Origin: Ciceribacter thiooxidans
Lineage (GTDB): Bacteria > Pseudomonadota > Alphaproteobacteria > Rhizobiales > Rhizobiaceae
DNA length: 64,000 nucleotides
Assembly (NCBI RefSeq): GCF_014126615.1
Contig: NZ_CP059896.1
Coordinates: forward strand, 3,455,001-3,519,000
Direction: 5' to 3'
Part shown: positions 9,564 to 20,185 of the stretch, in pieces
Layout of the letters: each line of letters begins with the position of its first letter
Numbering within the stretch: the stretch's first letter is position 1
Notes under the pieces: model-generated
What the model was told of the DNA's origin: nothing
The model's input: the letters and a program-made list of their open reading frames with translations, nothing else
Database searches by the model: none
Program-made: the position numbers and the translations under genes

Positions 9564-10511
9564 TCAAAGCAGCGCCCTGAGCTCCGCCAGACGATCGTTC
9601 ACCAGCCAGCCGTAATAGTTTTCCTCCGGCAGAACGACGCCGCCTGCCGCGTTCTTGCGGGCAAGAGCCTGCGCCCGGCCGAGCGAGTTGCCGACATTGA
9701 ACAAGGTGGCCGTGATGCCCGGATTGCGGGAGATGTCCATACCGGCAATCGATCGATAGTCATCGATTGATTTCCGGATAATTGCCGCCATGAAAGCAAG
9801 CGATATATCCGGATCCATGATGGCCTTGTACACACCGGCCGCATCACTCGCGTGGAGCTTCGGATAACCGGATTTCTGAGCGACGAAGTCCGTAAGCATC
9901 AATGCCGTCAGCGGATTGATCTGGCCGAGGCCAAACGTCTGGCCCGCATAGAAAGGCTGGAAAAACACAGCACTGAAGCGATTGTTCGGGTAACTTATGC
10001 CGCCAACCGAATGTCCGCGGAACGTCTTCTCCCAGACAAGCTCGCGGCACGACCACAGGCGATAGGAATCTGAAAAACCGTTGCACTCCGAGAACTCGGG
10101 ACGGTTCACGAAATCCTCGATCGATTCGTCCTCATAACCGAAGCGGAAACTGCTGCCTGCGTACGACGCTGCCTTGACGTAATAGCTCTGGAGGCGGTCG
10201 TAAGCATCGACGTTATAGGTATGCTCTCCGACAATGGCGCCGACGATATGGATCGGATCGATGTCGTAGTCGGCCGCCGTAGACTTGATCTTCGCGATCA
10301 GCTGCCGATCGGAAGAAAGGAGATCCCGGACCTTCTCGTATTTCAGATCAAAGGTGGTCTTCCCGGCCTTCGTGCGCCTCACGGATGCGCCCGGGATCGA
10401 GGGTTGTTCGGCGTGGCGATTCCCTTCCGGAACGAGGACGACACCGGCGAGCGCCGATGTCGGCGCCACCAGCATCAGAGCTACGATGACTGCCAGAAAG
10501 AGCCGCACCAC
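9564..10511 (-). CDS. DUF1402 family secreted protein
   Basis: A 315-residue exported protein of the uncharacterised DUF1402 family. It has a signal peptide (about residues 1-22, FLAVIVALMLVAPTSALAG). The mature part contains AIVGEHTYN with Glu96, and TFGLGQINPLTALMLTDF around residue 194-209. Together these recall the catalytic Glu plus GLxQ/N pattern of lysozyme-like lytic transglycosylases; this is an inference from pattern only. The start is GTG at 10511, followed by a second GTG. The gene lies between the hydantoinase-like gene and hslU on the same strand, with 147 bases separating it from hslU. Confidence 0.85.
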   Translation of the reverse strand: MVRLFLAVIVALMLVAPTSALAGVVLVPEGNRHAEQPSIPGASVRRTKAGKTTFDLKYEKVRDLLSSDRQLIAKIKSTAADYDIDPIHIVGAIVGEHTYNVDAYDRLQSYYVKAASYAGSSFRFGYEDESIEDFVNRPEFSECNGFSDSYRLWSCRELVWEKTFRGHSVGGISYPNNRFSAVFFQPFYAGQTFGLGQINPLTALMLTDFVAQKSGYPKLHASDAAGVYKAIMDPDISLAFMAAIIRKSIDDYRSIAGMDISRNPGITATLFNVGNSLGRAQALARKNAAGGVVLPEENYYGWLVNDRLAELRALL

Positions 10512-10658
10512 GATCCGCCTGCCCCATTGTTGTTACGCAAGGTCGGAGGTCGACCTCTCTGCGGCTGCTCCTCTATAAGGCGCAGCCTTCCTTGTCGACC
10601 ACCGCATTAACCATCTCTGGTTCACCGTTTCCGGAAATAACACAGAGATGCACAAAGA

Positions 10659-11957
10659 TCACAGGATATAGCGAGAGAGATCAGCGTCGGCGGCTATATC
10701 ACCCACGTGTTCGCGTACGTAGCCTGAGTCGATCATGATGGACTGCCCACCCCGATCGGGCGCATTGAACGAAATATCGTCCAACACGCGTTCCATGACC
10801 GTCTGCAGCCGTCGGGCGCCGATATTCTCCACCGACGTGTTCAGGTGAACTGCAACATCCGCCAGGGCATCGATCGCATCCTCGGTGAAGTCGAGATTCA
10901 ACTCCTCCGTGGCCATCAGTGCCCGGTATTGGCGGATGAGGCTCGCCTCCGTCTCCGTCAGGATTCGGCGAAAGTCCTCCTTCGTCAGCGGCTTCAGTTC
11001 GACGCGGATCGGCAGACGTCCTTGCAGTTCGGGTAGGAGATCGGACGGTTTTGCGACGTGGAACGCGCCGGACGCGATGAACAGAATATGATCCGTTTTG
11101 ACCGGCCCGTACTTGGTGGACACGGTCGTACCTTCAACCAGCGGCAGCAAGTCTCGCTGGACCCCTTCACGGGAGACGCCTGCGCCGATCCCACCGTCGC
11201 GCGCGGCGATCTTGTCGATCTCGTCGAGGAACACGATCCCGTCGTTCTCGACCGATTTTACGGCTTCGCGCTGGATCAGCTCATTGTCGATCAACTTGTC
11301 GGATTCGTCGCGGATCAGTTCCGGATAGGAGTTCTTGACCGTCGTGCGGACCTTCTTAGTTCGGCCCCCCATCGCCTTCCCGAACATCTCCGACAGATTG
11401 AGAATTCCGACGTTTGCTCCGGGAATTTCGAAGCCGGGCATACCGCCGCCGGTATCGGCAACCTCGATCTCGATCTCCTTGTCGTCGAGAAGGCCGTCAC
11501 GCAGCTTCTTGCGGAAGCTGTCGCGCGTAGCCGGGGACGCCGTGGAGCCGACTAGCGCGTCAAGGACACGCTCTTCCGCGCTTGCATGGGCTTTTGTCTG
11601 GACTTCGGCCCGCTTTTTCTCACGCACCAGTCCAATGCCGACTTCAACGAGATCGCGGATGATCTGCTCGACGTCGCGGCCCACGTAGCCCACCTCGGTG
11701 AACTTCGTGGCTTCGATCTTGATGAAGGGAGCGCCGGCGAGCTTCGCCAGTCGCCGGGAGATTTCGGTCTTGCCCACGCCCGTCGGCCCGATCATCAGGA
11801 TGTTCTTCGGCATGACTTCATCACGAAGGCTCTCATCGAGCTGCTGGCGGCGCCACCGGTTGCGTAGGGCGATCGCAACGGCGCGCTTCGCCTCATGCTG
11901 TCCGATGATATAACGGTCGAGTTCGGAAACGATCTCGCGGGGAGAGAATGTTGTCAT
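10659..11957 (-). CDS. hslU: HslU, ATPase subunit of the HslUV protease
   Basis: A 432-residue AAA+ unfoldase that caps the HslV peptidase in the cytoplasm. The N-terminus [22 protein letters not shown] is typical, followed by Walker [18 protein letters not shown] and pore-loop block [17 protein letters not shown]. Next come the family-specific I-domain, Walker [12 protein letters not shown], sensor block [31 protein letters not shown], and the C-terminus LSRYIL that docks in HslV. The start at 11957 has AAAAGGG upstream. It lies 38 bases after hslV on the same strand and is probably co-transcribed. Confidence 0.98.
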   Translation of the reverse strand: MTTFSPREIVSELDRYIIGQHEAKRAVAIALRNRWRRQQLDESLRDEVMPKNILMIGPTGVGKTEISRRLAKLAGAPFIKIEATKFTEVGYVGRDVEQIIRDLVEVGIGLVREKKRAEVQTKAHASAEERVLDALVGSTASPATRDSFRKKLRDGLLDDKEIEIEVADTGGGMPGFEIPGANVGILNLSEMFGKAMGGRTKKVRTTVKNSYPELIRDESDKLIDNELIQREAVKSVENDGIVFLDEIDKIAARDGGIGAGVSREGVQRDLLPLVEGTTVSTKYGPVKTDHILFIASGAFHVAKPSDLLPELQGRLPIRVELKPLTKEDFRRILTETEASLIRQYRALMATEELNLDFTEDAIDALADVAVHLNTSVENIGARRLQTVMERVLDDISFNAPDRGGQSIMIDSGYVREHVGDIAADADLSRYIL

Positions 11958-11995
11958 AGCCCTTTTCCGTAAAATGATGGCTTGAATAGGTGAGC

Positions 11996-12556
11996 TCAGG
12001 TGTCGCTTGCAATCGTTTCCACGACGACATTGCCGTTCGTGTAGACGCAAATCTCCGCCGCGATCGCCATTGCGCGGCGGGCAATATCCTCGGCGGACAG
12101 CTCGGTTTCCATGAGCGCGCGCGCGGCCGCGTAAGCATAGTTGCCGCCTGATCCGATGGCGATCGTGCCGTGCTCCGGCTCCAGGACATCTCCATTTCCC
12201 GTGATCGCCAGAGTTACCGATTTGTCCGCAACCAGCATCATCGCTTCCAGATTACGCAGGTACTTGTCCGTCCGCCAGTCCTTGGCCAACTCCACCGCCG
12301 CCCGCATCAATTGACCCGGATACTGTTCAAGCTTTTTTTCGAGCCGCTCCAGCAAAGTGAAGGCATCTGCCGTCGCACCCGCAAAGCCGGCGATCACATC
12401 ACCCTTACCGATCCGCCGCACCTTTCGGGCGTTACCCTTCATGACGGTCTGGCCGAGGCTGACCTGTCCGTCGCCGGCCATGACGGCGACGCCACTCTTG
12501 CGCACAGTGATGATGGTCGTGCCGTGCATAGTGCCGTAGGGATTATGTTCGCTCAT
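11996..12556 (-). CDS. hslV: HslV, peptidase subunit of the HslUV protease
   Basis: A 186-residue N-terminal threonine peptidase. The mature protein should begin at Thr13 in [10 protein letters not shown] after removal of a short propeptide, a longer one than in E. coli but usual for rhizobia. [20 protein letters not shown] and [16 protein letters not shown] are family signatures, as is [15 protein letters not shown] near the C-terminus. ATG at 12556 (MSEHNPYG) is preferred to a TTG at 12568. It heads the hslV-hslU pair and is divergent from hisB across a ~200-base gap. Confidence 0.97.
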   Translation of the reverse strand: MSEHNPYGTMHGTTIITVRKSGVAVMAGDGQVSLGQTVMKGNARKVRRIGKGDVIAGFAGATADAFTLLERLEKKLEQYPGQLMRAAVELAKDWRTDKYLRNLEAMMLVADKSVTLAITGNGDVLEPEHGTIAIGSGGNYAYAAARALMETELSAEDIARRAMAIAAEICVYTNGNVVVETIASDT

Positions 12557-12759
12557 CTTGGAAACCAATCTGAAAGAATGAATTCATACCGGGGGATTGC
12601 CGCCAGCCTTTGCTCTTATTTAAGTTTCCGCAGACGGATTGCAAACCGGACACGTCGCCCGACGGCCAAGTGCCTGTCACCGCGCTGTTTTGACGCTCTC
12701 TTCTGGATATTTGCCACGGCGCCTGATAAGGAGCACGCAGAACTTTTCGGAGTAGAACC

Positions 12760-13368
12760 ATGTCGACTGCCGCATCGGGCCGCGCGGGCACCGTCTCTCG
12801 CAAGACCAACGAGACTTCGGTTGCCGTTTCCGTCAATATCGACGGCACCGGCCAATCCCGGATATCGACCGGCGTCGGCTTCTTCGATCACATGCTCGAC
12901 CAGCTCTCCCGGCATTCTCTCATCGACATGGATATCGACGTCAAAGGCGACCTGCACATCGATGATCACCACACGGTCGAAGACACAGGTATCGCGCTCG
13001 GGCAGGCGATCTCGAAGGCGCTCGGCGAGCGCCGCGGCATAAGCCGCTATGCGTCTATTGACCTTGCCATGGACGAGACCATGACGAAGGCGGCGATCGA
13101 CGTATCGGGGCGGCCGTTCCTCGTATGGAACGTCGTCTTCAGTGCACCCAAAATCGGCACGTTCGACACGGAGCTGGTGCGTGAATTCTTCCAGGCGCTT
13201 GCGCAGAACGCCGGCGTCACGTTGCACGTCATGAACCATTACGGCGCCAACAACCACCATATAGCGGAAACCTGCTTCAAGGCGGTCGCCCGTGTGCTTC
13301 GCAGCGCGACGGAAATCGATCCGCGACAGGCAAGCCGCGTCCCGTCGACCAAGGGTTCCCTGGTCTGA
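12760..13368 (+). CDS. hisB: Imidazoleglycerol-phosphate dehydratase
   Basis: A 202-residue monofunctional dehydratase for the sixth step of histidine synthesis. It shows the paired metal-binding His motifs: [14 protein letters not shown] with [18 protein letters not shown] block early, and [21 protein letters not shown] late. CGGAG precedes the ATG. It is the first gene of the plus-strand run hisB-hisH-hisA-hisF-hisE-coaA. A 100-base gap to hisH may carry an additional promoter. Confidence 0.98.
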   Translation: MSTAASGRAGTVSRKTNETSVAVSVNIDGTGQSRISTGVGFFDHMLDQLSRHSLIDMDIDVKGDLHIDDHHTVEDTGIALGQAISKALGERRGISRYASIDLAMDETMTKAAIDVSGRPFLVWNVVFSAPKIGTFDTELVREFFQALAQNAGVTLHVMNHYGANNHHIAETCFKAVARVLRSATEIDPRQASRVPSTKGSLV

Positions 13369-13468
13369 AAAGACAGCGTCATTGCGGTCCTGCCTTGATG
13401 TCCTCATGACCCCGCCGGATGGCCGGAGCAAGGACGCGGTGGTGACCACGAACAGAAGGACTAAGCCC

Positions 13469-14119
13469 ATGCGTGTGGCGATCATCGATTACGGCTCGGG
13501 TAACCTCCGTTCAGCCACCAAGGCATTCGAGAGGGCGGCACGGGAGAGCGGGGTCGTCGCGGATATCGAGTTGACCGACCAGCCCGAACGTGTCGCGTCT
13601 GCCGACCGTATCGTTCTACCAGGCGTCGGTGCCTACGCCGACTGCCGACGAGGGCTTGACGCGGTCGCCGGCATGACGGAAGCCCTTACCGTTGCCGTGG
13701 AAAAGAATGGACGACCATTTCTCGGTATCTGCGTCGGCATGCAACTGATGTCCAGTCGCGGTCTCGAGAAGACCGTCACTCCCGGTTTTGGCTGGATTAA
13801 AGGTGACGTCGTCGAGATGACACCTGGTGATCCCACTCTGAAAATACCGCAGATCGGCTGGAATACGCTCGATCTTCGTCGACCTCACCCGCTCTTTGAA
13901 GACATTCCGACCGGTCCGGACGGCTTACATGCCTATTTCGTCCACTCGTATCATCTGGCGGCTGACAATCCCGAGGACATCGTGGCTACGACCGACTACG
14001 GCGCGCCGGTTACCGCCTTCGTCGCCCGTGAGAACACGGCGGGTGCCCAGTTCCATCCGGAAAAGAGTCAGACACTCGGCCTCAAGCTGATCGCAAACTT
14101 CCTGACCTGGACTCCGTGA
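13469..14119 (+). CDS. hisH: Imidazole glycerol phosphate synthase, glutamine amidotransferase subunit
   Basis: A 216-residue class I glutaminase that delivers ammonia to HisF. The N-terminus [21 protein letters not shown], the nucleophile-elbow GICVGMQLM (Cys), and the C-terminal AQFHPEKSQ (His, Glu) make up the catalytic triad. The ATG at 13469 is set by AGAAGGA upstream. Its stop overlaps a possible GTG for hisA. Confidence 0.97.
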   Translation: MRVAIIDYGSGNLRSATKAFERAARESGVVADIELTDQPERVASADRIVLPGVGAYADCRRGLDAVAGMTEALTVAVEKNGRPFLGICVGMQLMSSRGLEKTVTPGFGWIKGDVVEMTPGDPTLKIPQIGWNTLDLRRPHPLFEDIPTGPDGLHAYFVHSYHLAADNPEDIVATTDYGAPVTAFVARENTAGAQFHPEKSQTLGLKLIANFLTWTP

Positions 14120-14136
14120 AACAGTTGGACGAAACC

Positions 14137-14886
14137 ATGATCCTTTTTCCTGCGATAGATCTCAAGGACGGTCAATGTGTCCGACTGAAGCTCGGCGACA
14201 TGGGCCAGGCGACCGTCTACAATCCTGATCCGGCGGCACAGGCAAGAACCTTCGAGAAACAAGGGTTCGAATGGTTGCACGTCGTCGACCTCAATGGTGC
14301 CTTTGCGGGCGAGAGCGTCAACGGCGCGGCGGTCGACGCGATCCTGAAGGCAACGAAAAACCCGGTCCAGCTCGGAGGCGGCATCCGTACGCTCGCACAT
14401 ATCGAATCCTGGCTGGCACGTGGTCTCGCCCGCGTGATCCTCGGCACAGTGGCCGTGCGTGATCCGGCGCTTGTCATCGACGCCTGCAAGGCGTTTCCCG
14501 GAAAGATTGCCGTCGGAATAGATGCCAAGGGCGGCAAGGTGGCGGTGGAAGGTTGGGCGGAGGCCTCTGAACTCGGCGTAATCGAGCTTGCACGCAAGTT
14601 CGAAGGCGCCGGAGTTGCGGCCATCATCTACACCGACATCGATCGCGATGGGATTCTGACCGGCATCAACTGGGAATCGACACTGGTGCTCGCAGATGCG
14701 GTCTCCATTCCGGTTATTGCGTCCGGTGGGCTCGCCTCGATCGAAGACATACGTCGCTTGTTGCGACCGGATGCCAGAAAGCTTGAAGGTGCAATTTCCG
14801 GCCGTGCCCTCTACGACGGCCGCATTGATCCGGCCGAGGCTCTTGCGCTGATCAAGACCGCCCGCCAAGCCGAGGTGCAACAATGA
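14137..14886 (+). CDS. hisA: ProFAR isomerase (1-(5-phosphoribosyl)-5-amino-imidazole-carboxamide isomerase)
   Basis: A 249-residue TIM-barrel isomerase of histidine synthesis. Visible are the first-strand Asp ([18 protein letters not shown]), the phosphate-binding [12 protein letters not shown] and [13 protein letters not shown], and [13 protein letters not shown]. The ATG at 14137 gives the family N-terminus [13 protein letters not shown] at 14116 would overlap the hisH stop and add seven unconserved residues. The stop overlaps hisF (ATGA). Confidence 0.97.
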   Translation: MILFPAIDLKDGQCVRLKLGDMGQATVYNPDPAAQARTFEKQGFEWLHVVDLNGAFAGESVNGAAVDAILKATKNPVQLGGGIRTLAHIESWLARGLARVILGTVAVRDPALVIDACKAFPGKIAVGIDAKGGKVAVEGWAEASELGVIELARKFEGAGVAAIIYTDIDRDGILTGINWESTLVLADAVSIPVIASGGLASIEDIRRLLRPDARKLEGAISGRALYDGRIDPAEALALIKTARQAEVQQ

Positions 14887-15659
14887 CGTTGAAAGCTCGT
14901 GTAATTCCCTGTCTCGACGTCAAGGACGGCCGTGTCGTCAAGGGCATTAATTTCGTCGATCTCATCGATGCCGGCGATCCGGTGGAGGCGGCCAAGGCTT
15001 ACGATGCGGCCGGCGCCGATGAACTCACCTTCCTCGACATCACCGCATCGTCGGAAGATCGTCACACCATTTTCGACGTCGTTGCGCGCACGGCGGAGCA
15101 CTGCTTCATGCCGCTCACGGTCGGTGGAGGCGTTCGGACGATCGCCGACATCCGCAAACTTCTCCTCTGCGGAGCGGACAAGGTGTCCATCAACTCGGCC
15201 GCGGTGAAAAATCCGGACTTCGTGGCGGAGGCCGCGGACAAGTTCGGCGATCAATGCATCGTCGTGTCCATCGATGCCAAGAAGGTATCCGGGGCGGGAG
15301 AAACCGACCGATGGGAGATCTTCACCCACGGCGGTCGTCAGCCGACGGGCATCGACGCGATCGAATTCGCAGGCAAGATGGCAGCGCGCGGTGCCGGCGA
15401 ACTTCTCGTCACGTCCATGGACAGAGACGGGACGAAGAGCGGCTATGACATCGTGCTGACTCGGACCATTGCCGACTCCGTACGTGTCCCGGTCATTGCC
15501 TCGGGTGGCGTGGGCAACCTCGACGATCTCGTTGCGGGCATCAAGGAAGGGCACGCCACTGCCGTCCTTGCGGCATCGATCTTCCATTTTGGTACATACA
15601 GTATCGGCGAAGCGAAGCGTTACATGGCGGACCATGGCATCCCCATGCGACTCGACTGA
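14883..15659 (+). CDS. hisF: Imidazole glycerol phosphate synthase, cyclase subunit
   Basis: A 258-residue TIM-barrel cyclase partner of HisH. It has [19 protein letters not shown] with catalytic Asp, [17 protein letters not shown], the second catalytic Asp in [15 protein letters not shown], and [15 protein letters not shown]. The start overlaps the hisA stop by four bases, indicating translational coupling. Confidence 0.98.
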   Translation: MTLKARVIPCLDVKDGRVVKGINFVDLIDAGDPVEAAKAYDAAGADELTFLDITASSEDRHTIFDVVARTAEHCFMPLTVGGGVRTIADIRKLLLCGADKVSINSAAVKNPDFVAEAADKFGDQCIVVSIDAKKVSGAGETDRWEIFTHGGRQPTGIDAIEFAGKMAARGAGELLVTSMDRDGTKSGYDIVLTRTIADSVRVPVIASGGVGNLDDLVAGIKEGHATAVLAASIFHFGTYSIGEAKRYMADHGIPMRLD

Positions 15660-15677
15660 AGAAGACGGAGCGGCGGA

Positions 15678-16001
15678 ATGACCACGTTTTCCCTGACGGA
15701 CCTCGAAAAAATCGTCGCCACGCGTGCCATGGCCGAACCGGACCAATCCTGGACGGCGAAACTCGTCCACGGAGGACAGCAAAAAGCAGCCAAGAAGCTC
15801 GGTGAGGAAGCGGTAGAGACCGTGATCGCGGCGATCGCCGCCGACCGCCAGAATCTTGTCTACGAGAGTGCCGATCTGCTCTATCATCTGTTGGTCGTAT
15901 TGAAAATCGCGGACGTACCGCTAGAAGCTGTCATGCAGGAGCTTCAGCGGCGAACAGCCCAGACAGGCCTCAGCGAAAAGGCCAACCGGCGGGATCCATG
16001 A
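15678..16001 (+). CDS. hisE: Phosphoribosyl-ATP pyrophosphatase
   Basis: A 107-residue all-alpha NTP pyrophosphohydrolase of the MazG-like fold for the second step of histidine synthesis. The metal-binding acidic set is in [14 protein letters not shown] and [21 protein letters not shown] precedes the ATG. It is separate from hisI, as is usual in alphaproteobacteria. The stop overlaps the coaA ATG by four bases. Confidence 0.96.
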   Translation: MTTFSLTDLEKIVATRAMAEPDQSWTAKLVHGGQQKAAKKLGEEAVETVIAAIAADRQNLVYESADLLYHLLVVLKIADVPLEAVMQELQRRTAQTGLSEKANRRDP

Positions 16002-16993
16002 CAACAGCTATACGGCCAGCCGACGTGCCCGAAACGCTCGATCACTTCCAAGCCAACGATTATTCGCCCTATCACTTCTATTCGTCGGACGAATGGGCGC
16101 GCTTTCGCGCCGACACCCCGCTGACGCTGACCGCGGACGAAGTACACCGCCTGCGGTCGATCGACGACCCGATCGATCTGGAGGAAGTTCGGCGAATCTA
16201 TCTGTCGCTGTCGCGCCTGCTTTCCTCGCACGTGGAATCCTCGCAGTTGCTCTTCGAGCAGCGCAACCGATTTCTCAGCATGTCGGATGTGGCGAAAACA
16301 CCTTTCGTCATCGGTATCGCCGGGTCGGTGGCAGTAGGCAAGTCGACGACCGCCCGCATTCTGAAGGAATTGCTTGCCCGGTGGCCGTCGAGCCCGAAGG
16401 TCGACCTCATCACAACCGACGGCTTTCTCTATTCGAATGCGGTTCTCATCCGTGACAATCTGCTGAACCGCAAGGGCTTCCCCGAGAGCTACGATATTGG
16501 CGCACTTCTGCGCTTCCTGTCGGCGATAAAGGCCGGTCTGCCGAACGTGAAGGCCCCCTGCTATTCGCACCTCACCTACGACGTGCTGCCGAACGAGTAC
16601 AAGGTCATCGACCGACCCGATATCCTGATCTTCGAGGGAATCAATGTCCTGCAGTCGCGTGATCTGCCCGCGGATGGTAAGATCGTCCCGATGGTCTCCG
16701 ACTTTTTCGATTTCTCTATCTACATCGATGCCGACGAGACGCTGATCCATCGCTGGTATGTGCACCGCTTCATGAAGCTGCGACAGACGGCCTTCCGCGA
16801 CCCGAACTCGTACTTTCATCGCTACGCCACCATAAGCGAGCAGGAAGCACTGGAGATCGCCGAAGATCTCTGGACCAACATCAACCTGAAGAACCTTCGG
16901 GAGAACATTCTTCCAACGCGACCGCGCGCCGACCTCATCCTTCAGAAGGGCGAAAACCACTTCATCGAGAAAGTGGCCCTGCGGAAGCTCTGA
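15998..16993 (+). CDS. coaA: Pantothenate kinase (type I)
   Basis: A 331-residue CoaA-type kinase for the first committed step of CoA synthesis. It contains the P-loop [45 protein letters not shown], and FEGINVLQ. The ATGA overlap with hisE places it at the end of the histidine run, a common arrangement in Rhizobiaceae. It is convergent with the alkB-like gene 17 bases downstream. Confidence 0.97.
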   Translation: MTTAIRPADVPETLDHFQANDYSPYHFYSSDEWARFRADTPLTLTADEVHRLRSIDDPIDLEEVRRIYLSLSRLLSSHVESSQLLFEQRNRFLSMSDVAKTPFVIGIAGSVAVGKSTTARILKELLARWPSSPKVDLITTDGFLYSNAVLIRDNLLNRKGFPESYDIGALLRFLSAIKAGLPNVKAPCYSHLTYDVLPNEYKVIDRPDILIFEGINVLQSRDLPADGKIVPMVSDFFDFSIYIDADETLIHRWYVHRFMKLRQTAFRDPNSYFHRYATISEQEALEIAEDLWTNINLKNLRENILPTRPRADLILQKGENHFIEKVALRKL

Positions 16994-17010
16994 CCCGCCC
17001 TCGCCAGCGA

Positions 17011-17643
17011 TCAGAGGTTGACACGTCGAAGCGTGAGATTGATCCGTCCACCGTTCTTCAGCAACGTCGAGGTCCCGGGGTAAACCCGATCGACCCCGTG
17101 AAAAGCCAGGCGTCCCTCGCCTCCAAGAACGAGCACATCGCCGCTCGCAAGTCGGAATGAGCGGGTCCTGTCATCACGTCGCCTGCCACCAAGGCGAAAT
17201 AGGCAAGTGTCGCCGAGAGAAACCGACACCACCGGTGCTTCAAGGGCCTGTTCGTCCTTGTCCTGATGCAAGCCCATCCGCGCGTCTTCAGTGTAGAAGT
17301 TGACGAGGCAAGCATCCGGTGGCTTCGGATAGCCTGTAACTTGCTCCCATATGTGGATGAGGCTGTCAGGAATTGGCGGCCAGGCCGCTTGGGTAACGGG
17401 ATGCACGCTTTGGTATCGGTAGCCATGATCCTTGTCCGTCACCCACCCGAGCGGGCCGCAATTGGTCATGCGAACAGATAATGGTGTGCCGGTGCCGGGC
17501 ATCACCGGGACATAGAGAGGGGCGGCGGCGACAACCTCGCGCACCTCTTCCAGCAGCGCCCTCTGATGCTCGCGCGTAAGATACTCGGGATAGAATTTTA
17601 CCCCTTCCGGAAAACTCCAGCCTGTACCGGTGTTGGTTGCCAT
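17011..17643 (-). CDS. alkB: AlkB-like Fe(II)/2-oxoglutarate-dependent DNA repair dioxygenase
   Basis: A 210-residue dioxygenase expected to remove alkyl groups from N1-methyladenine and N3-methylcytosine. The Fe-binding triad is visible: His126 and Asp128 in GLHQDKDE, and His182 in AFHGVDRVYPG. The 2-oxoglutarate and substrate Arg set is in GGRINLTLRRV (Arg200 onward). NFYTEDARMG is the usual block before the HxD. ATG 17643 is preferred over a GTG three bases upstream because AAGGAG then sits at normal spacing. arfB lies upstream on the same strand with a 44-base gap. Confidence 0.92.
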   Translation of the reverse strand: MATNTGTGWSFPEGVKFYPEYLTREHQRALLEEVREVVAAAPLYVPVMPGTGTPLSVRMTNCGPLGWVTDKDHGYRYQSVHPVTQAAWPPIPDSLIHIWEQVTGYPKPPDACLVNFYTEDARMGLHQDKDEQALEAPVVSVSLGDTCLFRLGGRRRDDRTRSFRLASGDVLVLGGEGRLAFHGVDRVYPGTSTLLKNGGRINLTLRRVNL

Positions 17644-17687
17644 CACGTCTCCTTGTCAGGCCTCGCATCCGCACCGGGCAGCTCCCG

Positions 17688-18122
17688 TCAATCTCCGGCA
17701 GGCCGGCCGCGCATTTTCTTCACCTCCGAACGACCTGCCTTTTCCTTCAGCCGTCGCTCGACAGAGCCTTTGGTGGGTTTGGTCTTTCGTCGCGACGGCG
17801 GTGGCGGCTCGGCCGCTTTGAGGATCAGCTCCTTCAGTCGCTCTCGCGCATCGGCGCGATTGCGCTCCTGGCTGCGGAAACGGCTCGACTCGATCATCAG
17901 GACACCGTCCTTGGAGACGCGTCGGCCGCCAAGTTTCAGGGCGTTTACCTTGACCCGCTCGGGAAGAGAAGGCGATCCGGCAATGTCAAAGAAGAGCTGT
18001 ACGGCAGTCGAAACCTTATTGACGTTCTGACCGCCCGGCCCGCCCGCCAGGACAAACTGCTCCGTCAGTTCCCAACCCGAAATGGTTATCCGGTCGTCAA
18101 TGTAAAGTGCGTCGCTGGCCAT
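17688..18122 (-). CDS. arfB: Alternative ribosome-rescue factor ArfB (peptidyl-tRNA hydrolase, YaeJ)
   Basis: A 144-residue release-factor-like protein that rescues stalled ribosomes. The catalytic GGQ is in LAGGPGGQNVNKVST, with IESSRFRSQERNRADARERL after it. The basic C-terminal tail (RRKTKPTKGSVERRLKEKAG) inserts in the mRNA channel. The length fits ArfB rather than a full release factor. Confidence 0.93.
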   Translation of the reverse strand: MASDALYIDDRITISGWELTEQFVLAGGPGGQNVNKVSTAVQLFFDIAGSPSLPERVKVNALKLGGRRVSKDGVLMIESSRFRSQERNRADARERLKELILKAAEPPPPSRRKTKPTKGSVERRLKEKAGRSEVKKMRGRPAGD

Positions 18123-18181
18123 CAGTTATCTCCAGCCGTTTTCTTCCCATATTCGAACGCCGACGGAAACCATAAATGGCA

Positions 18182-18215
18182 AGAGGCCCGGCGGTCATAC
18201 GACCGCCGGGCCTCT
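18182..18215 (-). terminator. Hairpin terminator downstream of pckA
   Basis: A 15-base perfect stem (18182-18196 with 18201-18215) and a four-base loop lie 21 bases past the pckA stop. The U-run is weak on the minus strand, so termination efficiency is uncertain. Confidence 0.6.
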
Positions 18216-18236
18216 GAAAACTTTGCGTAGTCGAAG

Positions 18237-19847
18237 TTATTCGGCGGCGATGCTCGCGCTCGGCGCGGCAGCCCGAACCGTATGGTCGACATGATCTTCA
18301 AACTTCGCGAAGTTGGTGATGAACATTGCGACCAACTTCTTCGCCTGAGCATCATACTCCTCGCCGTCCGCCCAGGTCGAGCGTGGATCGAGGATTGCGC
18401 CGTCCACCGCCTCGACGGCAACCGGAACAGCAAAGCCGAAGTTCGGATCGATACGGGTTTCGACCTTCTTGAGCTCACCATTGAGCGCCGCGGTCAGAAG
18501 GGCACGCGTTGCCTTGATCGGCATGCGATGGCCCACGCCGTAAGCACCTCCGGTCCAGCCGGTGTTTACCAGCCAGCAATCGACGTTGTGGCGGGCGATC
18601 AGATCACGAAGCAGGTTCCCGTACTCAGCCGGGTGCCGCGGCATGAACGGCGCACCGAAGCAGGTCGAGAACGTCGCTTCTGGCTCTGTGACACCCTTTT
18701 CGGTGCCAGCGACCTTCGCCGTGTAGCCGGAGAGGAAGTGATACATCGCCTGCTCGGGCGTCAGGCGTGCGATCGGCGGCAGGACACCGAAGGCGTCGGC
18801 CGTCAGCATGATGATCGTCTTCGGATGTCCGGAACGGCCCGTGTCGGAAGCGTTCGGGATAAAGTGCAGCGGGTAGGCGCAACGTGTGTTTTCCGTCAGC
18901 GAACCATCATGGAAGTCGGGCAGACGACGCTCGTCCAGCACGACGTTCTCGAGAACGGTGCCGAAGCGCTTGGTGGTTGCGTAGATTTCCGGCTCGGCTT
19001 CCGCCGACAGCCGGATGGTTTTCGCATAGCAACCGCCTTCGAAGTTGAACACACCGTGCTCGCCCCAGCCGTGCTCGTCATCACCGATAAGCGTCCGGCT
19101 CGGATCGGCAGAAAGCGTCGTCTTGCCGGTGCCCGAAAGACCGAAGAAGACCGCGGTGTCGCCCGCCGGTCCAACGTTGGCCGAGCAGTGCATCGGCATG
19201 ACGCCCTTCGGCGGCAGCAGGTAGTTGAGTGCGGTGAAGACCGACTTCTTGATCTCGCCGGCATAGGAGGTTCCGCCGATCAGTACGATGCCGTTGATGA
19301 AATCACAGGCGATCACCGTCTCGGAACGGCAGCCATGGCGGGCCGGATCGGCACGGAATGTCGGCAGATTGATGATGGTCAGCTTCGGCTGGAACTCGCC
19401 GAGGGTCGAACGATCCGGCCGGATCAAAAGATTGCGGATGAAAAGCGAGTGCCAAGCAAGTTCCGTCACGACGCGTGTCGGCAGGGCGTTGTCGGCGTCA
19501 GCGCCGCCGATAAGATCCTGGACGAAGATATCCTTGCCTGCGGCGTGCGCCAGCATGTCCTTGTGGAGCAGGCCGAAGTGCTCGGGCGACATGGGCTTGT
19601 TGTTGTCCCACCAGATTTCACCGTTGGTGTGGCTGTCGCGAACGATGAACTTATCTTTGGCGGAGCGGCCGGTGTGCTGCCCGGTCAAGGCGCAAAGCGC
19701 GCCGTCGGCGGTCAGGACTGCTTCCTTGCGGCGAAGGGCTTCTTCATAAAGTTCGCTCTCAAGGAAGTTGTAGTAGACGCGTGCCGCATCCCCCAACCCG
19801 ATCGACGCTACCCCGATGAGGGGATTATTTACACCAAGCTCCTCCAT
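18237..19847 (-). CDS. pckA: Phosphoenolpyruvate carboxykinase (ATP)
   Basis: A 536-residue ATP-type PEP carboxykinase converting oxaloacetate to PEP, the entry to gluconeogenesis on C4-dicarboxylates. Key blocks are [23 protein letters not shown], the P-loop [16 protein letters not shown] with GDDEHGWG, and [17 protein letters not shown] 19847 ([10 protein letters not shown]) has AAGGAAGAG upstream; an in-frame extension to 19955 has no family support. It is divergent from chvI, the standard rhizobial arrangement. Two CG-centred near-palindromes in the gap may bind the LacI-family repressor PckR. Confidence 0.98.
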   Translation of the reverse strand: MEELGVNNPLIGVASIGLGDAARVYYNFLESELYEEALRRKEAVLTADGALCALTGQHTGRSAKDKFIVRDSHTNGEIWWDNNKPMSPEHFGLLHKDMLAHAAGKDIFVQDLIGGADADNALPTRVVTELAWHSLFIRNLLIRPDRSTLGEFQPKLTIINLPTFRADPARHGCRSETVIACDFINGIVLIGGTSYAGEIKKSVFTALNYLLPPKGVMPMHCSANVGPAGDTAVFFGLSGTGKTTLSADPSRTLIGDDEHGWGEHGVFNFEGGCYAKTIRLSAEAEPEIYATTKRFGTVLENVVLDERRLPDFHDGSLTENTRCAYPLHFIPNASDTGRSGHPKTIIMLTADAFGVLPPIARLTPEQAMYHFLSGYTAKVAGTEKGVTEPEATFSTCFGAPFMPRHPAEYGNLLRDLIARHNVDCWLVNTGWTGGAYGVGHRMPIKATRALLTAALNGELKKVETRIDPNFGFAVPVAVEAVDGAILDPRSTWADGEEYDAQAKKLVAMFITNFAKFEDHVDHTVRAAAPSASIAAE

Positions 19848-20185
19848 GGACACTCTTCCTTTGCTGTGGGGGATTGCCGTTGAATTTTTCGCGAACCTAG
19901 TGTTCGACTTTCTAAAAGGCAAGACGACGATAGAAGAAAATACCAATGATATCAAATAATTAATCGATTTAAATTACGGTACACATTTTTAAATCGGTTT
20001 GAATGGCGCGCCAGTGGCCTTTTCCCCCTCGTATTTGGGGCTCCAGCGGAGGCGACCGATCGACGCGCCCCTTTATCTCTGCCACAATTTGTTCCACCTT
20101 TACCCCCATGAAGCGCGCGAGAGGGAACCCGGATTGACAGGGATCGATACCAGGAGCCGCGCTTATGATGACGGAGACGAACAAC
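19848..20185. promoter_or_regulatory. Divergent pckA/chvI promoter region with operator-like repeats
   Basis: This 338-base gap contains a strongly AT-rich stretch (about 19930-19995) amid GC-rich DNA. AATCGATT (19962-19969) and AAATCGGTTT (19991-20000) are CG-centred near-palindromes of the shape used by LacI-family regulators. CGATTTAAA (19965-19973) and TTTAAATCG (19988-19996) also form a 9-base inverted repeat. Rhizobial pckA is known to be repressed by the LacI-type PckR; assignment of these sites is inference. No gene is seen in the gap. Confidence 0.5.
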
